Below are positions 27,601 to 33,386 of a DNA stretch of 33,386 nt, one piece after another; the first letter of the stretch is position 1; the number at the start of each line of letters is the position of its first letter. The DNA comes from Gammaproteobacteria bacterium. GTDB taxonomy: Bacteria > Pseudomonadota > Gammaproteobacteria > GCA-001735895. Below the pieces are notes generated by a model. That model did no database searches. It was given only the letters and a program-made list of their open reading frames with translations, and was not told the DNA's origin. Where the stretch lies: positions 1-33,386 of the forward strand of contig QNFD01000001.1 in assembly GCA_003645435.1 (NCBI GenBank), in the 5' to 3' direction. The translations under genes were made by a program, and so were the position numbers.

Positions 27601-29153
27601 TTTCGCCACCACCCCACCATGATATTTACTCGATCGAAGATCTGGCTCAACTGATCTTTGATCTCAAGCAGGTGAATCCACAGGCCCTGGTCTCGGTTAA
27701 GCTGGTTGCGGAGGCGGGCGTCGGCACCATCGCTGCCGGTGTAGCCAAGGCCTATGCCGACCTCATCACCATCGCCGGTTATGACGGCGGCACCGGGGCG
27801 AGCCCATTGACCTCGGTTAAATATGCCGGTTCGCCCTGGGAACTGGGGCTTACCGAAACCCATCAGGTACTGCGCGCCAACGGCCTGCGTGAAAAAGTCC
27901 GTATTCAGACCGATGGCGGCCTCAAGACCGGTCTCGATGTGGTCAAGGCTGCGATTCTCGGCGCCGAGAGTTTCGGCTTTGGTACCGGCCCGATGGTCGC
28001 GATGGGCTGCAAATACCTGCGCATCTGCCATCTCAACAACTGCGCCACCGGTATCGCCACGCAAAACGCGATACTTCGGGATTTACATTTCACCGGCACT
28101 GCCGAAAAAGTGAAAAACTACTTTCGCTTTGTTGCCGAGGAGGTTCGCGAAATTCTGGCCTCGCTTGGCATCAGCAAGCTCGAAGACCTGATTGGTAGAA
28201 CCGATCTGCTCGAAGCTGTCGAGGGTAATACTCCCGGCCAGAAGAACTTGAATCTCGAACCAATTCTGAATGACGGCGGACTGGCGGCTGAATTACCGCA
28301 GTATTGCACGCATGATCGCAATGAACCCTTTGACAAGGGTGAGTTGGCCGAACAAATGGTGGCCGACTGCATGCCGGCGATCAAAGACTGCAGTGGTGGA
28401 GAGTTTATCTACCCGATAAAAAATATACATCGATCTATCGGCGCGAGGTTGTCCGGTGAAATCGCCCGCTTACACGGCAACCACGGCATGGACGACAACC
28501 CGATTACATTGCACCTGACCGGAACCGCGGGCCAGAGTTTTGGCGTCTGGAATGCCGGCGGCCTCAACATGAACCTTGAGGGTGATGCCAACGACTATGT
28601 CTGTAAGGGCATGGCCGGCGGTAAGGTGGTAATCAGGCCGCCCGCGAATAGCCACTTCAAATCGCAGGACTCGACCATAATCGGCAACACCTGCCTCTAC
28701 GGTGCTACCGGCGGCAAGTTACTCGCAGCCGGTCTCGCCGGTGAACGCTTTGCGGTACGAAACTCCGGCGCAAACGCGATAGTCGAGGGCATCGGCGATC
28801 ATGGTTGCGAATACATGACTGGTGGTATCGTCACCATACTGGGCAATACCGGGGTTAACTTCGGCGCCGGCATGACAGGCGGTATCGCCTACGTACTCGA
28901 TCTTGACCGCAGTTTCATCGACCGCATCAATAACGAGTTAATCGATATACATCGCATTATCGATGGCAGCATGGAAAGCCACCGGGTTTACCTGACCGCG
29001 GCGATACAGGAATTCGTCGATGAAACCGACAGCGAATGGGGGCAATATATCCTCGAGAACTTCAGCCATTTCAAACGCAAGATCTGGATGGTTAAACCCA
29101 AGGCCGCTGAATTTGATTCACTGCTGGAAACACTGCAAAGCAATGCCGCCTAG
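24675..29153 (+). CDS. gltB: Glutamate synthase (NADPH) large subunit
   Basis: GltB releases ammonia from glutamine and channels it to 2-oxoglutarate to form glutamate. The 1492-residue protein has an N-terminal class II amidotransferase domain whose nucleophile is Cys18 in KDSCGFG, so a short propeptide of 17 residues is presumably removed. A central domain and the FMN-binding synthase domain follow (about 820-1190, including [18 protein letters not shown] and [19 protein letters not shown]). The 3Fe-4S cysteines are 1112, 1118 and 1123 in [12 protein letters not shown]. The C-terminal beta-helical GXGXG domain runs from about 1240 to 1460. The partner gltD is about 11 kb upstream, and the next gene, dnaG, begins 31 bases after the stop. 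Confidence 0.97.
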   Translation: MNTKLKGLYHPSFEKDSCGFGLIANIDDKPSHWLIETSIAALARLTHRGAVAADGKSGDGCGLLLKKPNSFLRGKAAELGFDCAAQYAVAFLFISPHAGETEISQAIIEQKIADQGLVFAGWREVPTDSSACGEEALSSLPAIYHAYINAPDEINNAEFERSLYLARRAIGHAHEALENTRINDYYYISSMSSNVLSYKGLIMPANLPVFYEDLNDETMESAICVFHQRFSTNTWPQWKLAQPFRYLAHNGEINTIQGNRNWANARAYKFKSKLLPDVEAIKPLVNMSGSDSSSMDNMLDFLLTGGMDVFRAMRLLVPPAWQNVDHMDSALSAFYEYNSMHMEPWDGPAGIVLTEGRYACCVMDRNGLRPARWVMTKDRHITLGSEIGIWDYAPEDVIAKGRLKPGEMIAVDTETSKLLLSDDIDKMLQDRHPYEMWLRERLNRLSANPVNSPFSALAMDRETLTRLEKQFQVSFEERDQILKPLAQDSQEATGSMGDDTPLPVLSRHRRSLYDSFRQQFAQVTNPPIDPLREKIVMSLETCFGREHNLFNEKAEHADRLIVSSPILSEQKYVDLLAWHDKGFPNDRLSLGYDPEQTSLEEAINDLADQAERASRRGIVILILSDKDIPQQQLPIHAALATGAVHRRLCYTGGRCDTNIVIETGTARDAHHMAVLLGYGATAIYPFLAYASIVGMTRSGELSDLQCPNTGSNYRRGINKGLYKIISKMGISTITSYRGAQLFEIVGLHHQVVDLCFAGTTCRIDGINFDNIENEQKQVNKIAWNPRKGIDQGGLLKYIHDGEYHAYNPDVVTTLQQAVNSGSYQDWKLYSDIVNNRPATALRDLLRLKPQQACAIDTVEPADEILKRFDSAGMSLGALSPEAHETLALAMNAIGGRSNSGEGGEDPARFGTDRVSKIKQIASGRFGVTPHYLVNAEVLQIKIAQGAKPGEGGQLPGNKVNALIARLRNSEPGITLISPPPHHDIYSIEDLAQLIFDLKQVNPQALVSVKLVAEAGVGTIAAGVAKAYADLITIAGYDGGTGASPLTSVKYAGSPWELGLTETHQVLRANGLREKVRIQTDGGLKTGLDVVKAAILGAESFGFGTGPMVAMGCKYLRICHLNNCATGIATQNAILRDLHFTGTAEKVKNYFRFVAEEVREILASLGISKLEDLIGRTDLLEAVEGNTPGQKNLNLEPILNDGGLAAELPQYCTHDRNEPFDKGELAEQMVADCMPAIKDCSGGEFIYPIKNIHRSIGARLSGEIARLHGNHGMDDNPITLHLTGTAGQSFGVWNAGGLNMNLEGDANDYVCKGMAGGKVVIRPPANSHFKSQDSTIIGNTCLYGATGGKLLAAGLAGERFAVRNSGANAIVEGIGDHGCEYMTGGIVTILGNTGVNFGAGMTGGIAYVLDLDRSFIDRINNELIDIHRIIDGSMESHRVYLTAAIQEFVDETDSEWGQYILENFSHFKRKIWMVKPKAAEFDSLLETLQSNAA

Positions 29154-29184
29154 GCCCGCATTGTTAGCTGTTTAGCACTATCCC

Positions 29185-30903
29185 ATGGCCGGCAGAATTC
29201 CGCGTGCTTTCATCGATGATCTCCTCAATCGAATCGACATAATAGAGGTCATCGATTCGCGTGTTCCGCTGAAAAAGAAAGGCAAGGATTTCTGGGCCTG
29301 CTGCCCTTTCCACAATGAAAAAACTTCTTCGTTTTCGGTCAGCCAGAATAAACAGTTTTATCATTGCTTTGGCTGCCAGCAAAACGGTAACGCGATTAGT
29401 TTCCTGATGGACTACGACCACATGGAGTATGTCGAAGCGATCGAGTCGCTGGCCGCAATGCTCGGGCTGGATATCCCCTACGAAAAAGGACAGGCGCCAC
29501 CCGCGCCGGCTAAGGGCTCAGATTCTATATACACTACCCTGCAGCAATGTACCGAATACTACCTGCAAGCGCTCAAACAACATCCCGAGGCGATCGAATA
29601 CCTCAAGCAACGCGGTATTAGCGGAGAGACGGCAAAAGACTTTGCTATCGGTTACGCACCGCCGGGCTGGAGTAATCTCAGCGGTGAGCGCAAGCCGCTA
29701 ACCGAAGCCGGCATGCTGATCGAAAAGGATAACGGCCAGAGTTACGATCGATTCCGTCATCGCATCATGTTTCCAATCCGAGACCAGCGCGGGCGTAACA
29801 TCGCTTTCGGGGGCCGTGTTATTGTCGCGGAGGACAATCCCAAGTACCTGAATTCGCCCGAGTCGCCGGTTTTCCATAAAGGCAGCGAAATCTACGGTCT
29901 CTACGAACTGAAGAAGGCAGTCCAGCAGATCGACCAGATCTTTATCACCGAGGGCTACATGGATGTTATCGCCCTCGCCGAACACGGTATCAAGACCGCA
30001 GTCGCCACACTCGGCACCGCGATTAACAACGATCAAATCGAGAAACTTTTTCGAAGCTGTAAAAACCTGGTATTTTGCTTTGATGGCGACAGTGCCGGCA
30101 GGAAAGCCGCCTGGCGTTCTCTGGAACAATGCTTGCCCTCCCTCAAAGAGGGACGCCTGGCGCGGTTTTTGTTTTTGCCCGACGGCCAGGACCCCGATAG
30201 CTTTATTCGCGAACACGGTAAGGAGTATTTTCAAGAGCAGGTAGAGAGTGCCGCGACATTGACCGGATTCCTGTTTGCGACCCTGTTGTCGGAGTGCAAT
30301 GTCAAGTCCCTGGAGGGGAAATCCCAGTTTCTGGACCGCCTTCGCCCCTACTATATGCAGATACCCCTACAGAGCCTGAAGGACCAGATCCTGGGTGAAG
30401 TTGAGCGCCAGCTCGCGGTAAAACTCGACAACCGACTGCTCGGGATTTTAGGACATGAAAAGCCGGTAGCCGAAACAGTGATACGCATACCCGAACAAAA
30501 CTGGACCCCTACCCGACTGGCGATCAATTTGCTGCTGCTAAAACCATCACTTGCCGATAACACCGGTATTCAGCACGAACTCACCGAGACCGGGATTCCG
30601 GGCGTCGATTTACTGCTGCTATTGCTGGATCAAATCCATGAGGAACCCGGCATCAGCACGCAGAACCTGCTCGATCGTTTCAAGGGTAACGAACACGAAA
30701 CTCACCTCTACAAACTGGCGGCGATGCAGCCGGCAATGGAGGATGAGCAGAACATCGAACAGATGTTTGCGGATTGCCTGCAGCGGCTTCAGGTTAAATA
30801 TATTGACCACCGCATAAAGTTACTAATCGGTAAATTGCAGGCCGGCGAATCGCTGTCTGAATCCGAAAAGCAGGAACTAAAACAATTATCGACAAATCAT
30901 TGA
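29185..30903 (+). CDS. dnaG: DNA primase
   Basis: DnaG makes the RNA primers of DNA replication. The 572-residue protein has the N-terminal CHC2 zinc finger (Cys40, His43, Cys61, Cys64 in CPFHNEK and HCFGC). The catalytic core follows with YLKQRGISGETAKDFAIGYAP. The TOPRIM domain carries Glu256 in ITEGYMDV and the DGD triad Asp300/Asp302 in FDGDSAGRKA. A C-terminal helicase-binding domain covers about 430-572. The ATG begins MAGRIPRAFIDDLL, the usual start. It sits between gltB and rpoD. In relatives the upstream neighbour is yqeY, which here lies about 17 kb away. Confidence 0.97.
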   Translation: MAGRIPRAFIDDLLNRIDIIEVIDSRVPLKKKGKDFWACCPFHNEKTSSFSVSQNKQFYHCFGCQQNGNAISFLMDYDHMEYVEAIESLAAMLGLDIPYEKGQAPPAPAKGSDSIYTTLQQCTEYYLQALKQHPEAIEYLKQRGISGETAKDFAIGYAPPGWSNLSGERKPLTEAGMLIEKDNGQSYDRFRHRIMFPIRDQRGRNIAFGGRVIVAEDNPKYLNSPESPVFHKGSEIYGLYELKKAVQQIDQIFITEGYMDVIALAEHGIKTAVATLGTAINNDQIEKLFRSCKNLVFCFDGDSAGRKAAWRSLEQCLPSLKEGRLARFLFLPDGQDPDSFIREHGKEYFQEQVESAATLTGFLFATLLSECNVKSLEGKSQFLDRLRPYYMQIPLQSLKDQILGEVERQLAVKLDNRLLGILGHEKPVAETVIRIPEQNWTPTRLAINLLLLKPSLADNTGIQHELTETGIPGVDLLLLLLDQIHEEPGISTQNLLDRFKGNEHETHLYKLAAMQPAMEDEQNIEQMFADCLQRLQVKYIDHRIKLLIGKLQAGESLSESEKQELKQLSTNH

Positions 30904-30920
30904 TTTTACGGGTAGATAGC

Positions 30921-30950
30921 TTGGAAAAGCAGAAAAAAGTCTTATATACT
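30921..30950 (+). promoter_or_regulatory. Candidate promoter for rpoD
   Basis: TTGGAA (30921-30926) and TATACT (30945-30950) are separated by 18 bases in the 88-base gap between dnaG and rpoD. The predicted start near 30957 is about 35 bases from the rpoD ATG, allowing expression independent of dnaG. It does not match a heat-shock sigma-32 site. Confidence 0.5.
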
Positions 30951-30991
30951 GGGGGATTAGTCTGCAGCATTTCAATTATTGTCGAGGCACC

Positions 30992-32794
30992 ATGGATCAA
31001 GATCAACAATCACGTTTAAAAGAGCTAATTGCGAAAGGCAAGGAGCAGGGATTTCTGACTTACACAGAAGTCAATGACCACCTGCCCGAAGGGATTGTAG
31101 AGCCGGAACAAATCGAAGATATCATTCGTATGATTAACGACATGGGCATTAAGGTCCATGAGTCTGCACCAACCGAAAGCAACGAAATTCTCAACGATAC
31201 CGAAACCGAGCCGGACGAAGACGCCGTCGAGGAAGCTGCGGCTGCGCTGGCCTCGCTGGATAGCGAGTTTGGACGTACCACCGACCCCGTGCGCATGTAC
31301 ATGCGAGAAATGGGAACGGTTGAGTTGTTAACCCGCGAAGGCGAAATCAAGATCGCGAGGCGCATCGAAAATGGCCTGAACCAGGCGATGAGTTCCCTCG
31401 CCCGCTACCCGGATACGATGCGTCTTATTCTCGAGCGCTATAACGAAGTGCGTGAAGAAAAAGCCAAGTTGAGCGACGTACTGGTTGGTTATGTTGATCC
31501 GAACGAGGATCCCAACGCAATACCGATGCCCGCCGTCACGCAAGCCAGTGAAGATGACGATGACGAAGAAGAAGTCGAAGATACCGGGCCGGATCCGATA
31601 GAAGCTGAAAAACGTTTCAAGAAGATCGAGAGAAACTTTACAAAGGCGATGGAAACTATTGCCGATAAAGATAGCAAGGTATACGAGCGCAATATGAGCA
31701 GGGCCGTGAAAGAGCTGATGGAAATCAAGCTTCTGCCGCTATTCATCGATAGACTGGGCGCCAACCTGAAGGAAATCATCAATCGAATTCGCACCAACGA
31801 ACGCATGATCCTCGAAATCTGCGTCAAACAGGCGAAGATGCCGCGTAAAACATTCATCGAGACATTCAAGGCCAATGAAACCAACCTGGGCTGGATCGAC
31901 GGCCATATTGAGACCGGAGAACCCTACTCCGTAACCCTTGATGAATTCAAGGAAGAAATCGTTCGCCACCAGAAAAGGTTGAAGAATGTCGAAAAAATCT
32001 CGCATTTATCGATCCACGAAATCAAGGAAATTAACCGCAAGATGTCGATCGGCGAGGCCAAGGCGCGTCGCGCCAAAAAGGAAATGATCGAAGCCAACCT
32101 GCGCCTGGTTATTTCTATCGCGAAAAAATACACCAACCGCGGTTTGCAGTTCCTCGACTTGATCCAGGAAGGCAATATTGGCCTGATGAAGGCAGTCGAT
32201 AAGTTCGAATACCGTCGTGGTTACAAGTTTTCTACCTACGCAACCTGGTGGATTCGACAGGCTATCACGCGCTCGATCGCCGATCAGGCGCGAACCATTC
32301 GTATCCCGGTTCACATGATCGAAACCATTAATAAGCTGAATCGAATTTCTCGCCAGATGCTGCAGGAGCTGGGACGCGATCCGCAACCAGATGAACTCGC
32401 AGAGCGCATGGAGTTACCCGAGGACAAGGTACGTAAGGTACTCAAGATCTCCAAGGAACCGATATCGATGGCAACACCGATTGGCGATGACGAGGATTCG
32501 AACCTCGGCGATTTCATCGAAGATACCAATGTGTTGCTGCCCTCGGATACAGCGACCAACGCCGGACTGTCGGAATCGACGCGCGAAATCCTGTCCAGCC
32601 TGACACCGCGTGAAGCAAAGGTATTGCGCATGCGTTTCGGCATCGACATGAATACCGACCACACCCTCGAAGAGGTCGGCAAGCAATTCGACGTAACCCG
32701 CGAAAGGATTCGTCAGATCGAAGCCAAGGCGCTACGCAAGCTACGCCACCCGAGCCGATCCGAACAACTAAGAAGTTTTATTGACGCCGACTAG
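30992..32794 (+). CDS. rpoD: RNA polymerase primary sigma factor (sigma-70, RpoD)
   Basis: RpoD directs RNA polymerase to housekeeping promoters. The 600-residue protein has region 1.1 (about 1-80, [20 protein letters not shown]), region 1.2 ([22 protein letters not shown]), and an acidic non-conserved region (about 187-206, [11 protein letters not shown]). Regions 2.1-2.4 start near residue 369 ([20 protein letters not shown], then [15 protein letters not shown]), followed by region 3. Region 4.2 with the -35-reading helix-turn-helix lies near 557-580 ([26 protein letters not shown]). Length is slightly below E. coli and Pseudomonas RpoD (613-617). GAGG precedes the ATG. A tRNA gene follows, as in relatives. 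Confidence 0.98.
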   Translation: MDQDQQSRLKELIAKGKEQGFLTYTEVNDHLPEGIVEPEQIEDIIRMINDMGIKVHESAPTESNEILNDTETEPDEDAVEEAAAALASLDSEFGRTTDPVRMYMREMGTVELLTREGEIKIARRIENGLNQAMSSLARYPDTMRLILERYNEVREEKAKLSDVLVGYVDPNEDPNAIPMPAVTQASEDDDDEEEVEDTGPDPIEAEKRFKKIERNFTKAMETIADKDSKVYERNMSRAVKELMEIKLLPLFIDRLGANLKEIINRIRTNERMILEICVKQAKMPRKTFIETFKANETNLGWIDGHIETGEPYSVTLDEFKEEIVRHQKRLKNVEKISHLSIHEIKEINRKMSIGEAKARRAKKEMIEANLRLVISIAKKYTNRGLQFLDLIQEGNIGLMKAVDKFEYRRGYKFSTYATWWIRQAITRSIADQARTIRIPVHMIETINKLNRISRQMLQELGRDPQPDELAERMELPEDKVRKVLKISKEPISMATPIGDDEDSNLGDFIEDTNVLLPSDTATNAGLSESTREILSSLTPREAKVLRMRFGIDMNTDHTLEEVGKQFDVTRERIRQIEAKALRKLRHPSRSEQLRSFIDAD

Positions 32795-32808
32795 GTTTCG
32801 GATACAAT
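32781..32808 (+). promoter_or_regulatory. Candidate promoter at the 3' end of rpoD
   Basis: TTGACG (32781-32786) lies inside the last rpoD codons, 16 bases before TACAAT (32803-32808), a good housekeeping match. A transcript would start near 32815 and run through two palindromic repeats towards the tRNA gene 280 bases on. It may be the original tRNA promoter, but this is inference. Confidence 0.45.
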
Positions 32809-32829
32809 TCGCAGTCTTTTTAAATCAAC

Positions 32830-32916
32830 CGTCATTCTGGAAAGTGCAAAGCACTTATCCGGAATCCATTGCGAGTTAACTACAAAATGGATTCCGGCTC
32901 ATGGGCCGGAATGACG
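32830..32916. repeat. Nested palindromic repeat (GTCATTCYGG...CCGGAATGAC type)
   Basis: The outer arms CGTCATTCTGG (32830-32840) and CCGGAATGACG (32906-32916) pair with one G-T wobble. The inner arms CCGGAATCCATT (32859-32870) and AATGGATTCCGG (32886-32897) pair perfectly over 12 bases. The left half also contains a small hairpin AAGTGC-AAA-GCACTT. The element therefore looks like two REP-like units facing each other, similar in style to the ATTCC...GGAAT intergenic repeats of many proteobacteria. It has no coding capacity. Confidence 0.8.
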
Positions 32917-32956
32917 TGTTAAGGAAGCAATTAAACTTTTATACATCTGGAATTTT

Positions 32957-32983
32957 CCTGCGGATATTTGACGCAGGATTTTT
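32957..32983 (+). terminator. Candidate terminator downstream of rpoD
   Basis: CCTGCG (32957-32962) and CGCAGG (32972-32977) form a 6-bp stem with a 9-base loop, followed by ATTTTT. It lies between the two palindromic repeats and could end the gltB-dnaG-rpoD transcript. The stem is modest, so confidence is limited. Confidence 0.45.
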
Positions 32984-32988
32984 AGCCT

Positions 32989-33067
32989 CAGGCAAGGCGG
33001 ACAATTTGCGAATGCCGGGAGCATACCCCTGGTATGTGACCAAATGAACAAATTGTCCAACGCAGCA
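32989..33067. repeat. Second nested palindromic repeat upstream of the tRNA
   Basis: The arms GGACAATTTG (32999-33008) and CAAATTGTCC (33049-33058) pair perfectly. Inside them CATACC-CCT-GGTATG (33022-33036) forms a compact hairpin. The unit begins with GGCAAGGC and ends in AACGCAGC. I recall closely similar elements, with arms and central hairpin changing together, as common intergenic repeats in marine gammaproteobacteria, but no search was possible. The element lies 23 bases before the tRNA. Confidence 0.65.
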
Positions 33068-33090
33068 TGTGGTTAAAAAGACAAGTCAAA

Positions 33091-33167
33091 GGGCCTGTAG
33101 CTCAGTTGGTTAGAGCAGTGGACTCATAATCCATTGGTCGGAGGTTCAAGTCCTCCCGGGCCCACCA
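33091..33167 (+). tRNA. tRNA with CAT anticodon (probably tRNA-Ile2, else tRNA-Met)
   Basis: A complete 77-base cloverleaf is visible with the 3' CCA encoded. The acceptor stem GGGCCTG pairs with CGGGCCC (one T-G pair), the D arm is GCTCAGTTGGTTAGAGC, the anticodon loop is CTCATAA within stem GTGGA/TCCAT, and the T arm is GGAGG-TTCAAGT-CCTCC. A CAT anticodon occurs in initiator Met, elongator Met and Ile2 (where TilS modifies the C to lysidine). The first base pair G1-C72 excludes a standard initiator. The position after rpoD matches the E. coli ileX and Pseudomonas tRNA genes, which favours Ile2, but identity elements were not scored. Confidence 0.93.
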
Positions 33168-33352
33168 TTTTCTCCACAATCGTTCATTTACTTTTCAGGT
33201 AACTGGGTAGTTAACAGGTATACTGTCCCTCGAATTTCTTAAGAGAATCATTTCCACTCTTTTTAAACATCACGATATCGGGAGATAGTCGCTCAACAGA
33301 CTGTTTGCAATCCGATAATGCATTGAACTTATTATTTAACAGGCCGTAAATC
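33168..33352. other. Intergenic region between the tRNA and the last partial gene
   Basis: No gene or strong hairpin is seen in these 185 bases. A -10-like TATACT at 33219-33224 has only a weak -35 partner (TTCAGG, 18 bases upstream). No integrase, attachment-site duplicate of the tRNA 3' end or T-rich terminator is visible directly after the tRNA. Confidence 0.4.
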
Positions 33353-33386
33353 ATGGCGAAGATTTTTCAAAAAGGCCCTGCGATGA
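33353..33386 (+). CDS. Start of an unidentified gene (partial)
   Basis: ATG at 33353 begins an open frame MAKIFQKGPAM that runs off the window after eleven codons. An AGG about 10 bases upstream could serve as a weak ribosome binding site. The fragment is too short to recognise a family, and it could be a chance frame. Confidence 0.35.
   Translation, partial: MAKIFQKGPAM

Noticed and set aside
32830..33067. The repeats after rpoD as a CRISPR array
   Set aside because: The units differ in sequence, occur once each and are nested palindromes. There are no regularly spaced direct repeats and no cas genes.

Overview
The window reads as an ordinary chromosomal stretch of a gammaproteobacterium. 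The family content (PilMNOPQ, AroK-AroB, GltB/GltD, TsaD-RpsU-YqeY, DnaG-RpoD followed by a CAT-anticodon tRNA, and an aa3-type cytochrome c oxidase locus with DUF2970 and DUF2909 proteins) is the set seen in Pseudomonas-like lineages. I cannot name the genus. There is no phage, IS element or CRISPR array. Base composition looks even, near half GC by eye.

Region 1 (1-9616) is respiratory. After the 3' end of a trans-sulfuration-type PLP enzyme and a lone fatty acid desaturase comes a minus-strand operon, ctaC-ctaD-small membrane protein-ctaG-ctaE, closed by a clear terminator. Upstream lie a DUF2970 gene on the plus strand and the assembly genes on the minus strand: SURF1, an SCO-like CxxxC protein and ctaB. 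A DUF2909 gene diverges from SURF1 and bioC follows. No heme A synthase (ctaA) lies in the window.

Region 2 (9617-14871) holds plsY, tsaD, rpsU and yqeY, followed directly by gltD and hemE. Region 3 (14907-24403) is mrcA, divergent from pilMNOPQ (type IV pilus alignment complex and secretin), then aroK and aroB. Region 4 (24675-33167) is gltB, dnaG, rpoD, two palindromic intergenic repeats and a tRNA. The window ends a few codons into an unidentified gene.

The most notable point is gene order. In Pseudomonas-like genomes gltB-gltD-hemE follow aroB, and rpsU-yqeY-dnaG-rpoD form one cluster. Here gltD-hemE sit after yqeY, and gltB sits before dnaG, about 11 kb downstream of gltD. This is exactly what results if the block mrcA-pilMNOPQ-aroKB-gltB-gltD-hemE were joined end to end, opened between gltB and gltD, and inserted between yqeY and dnaG. 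No gene in the window looks like a new defence or mobile system.
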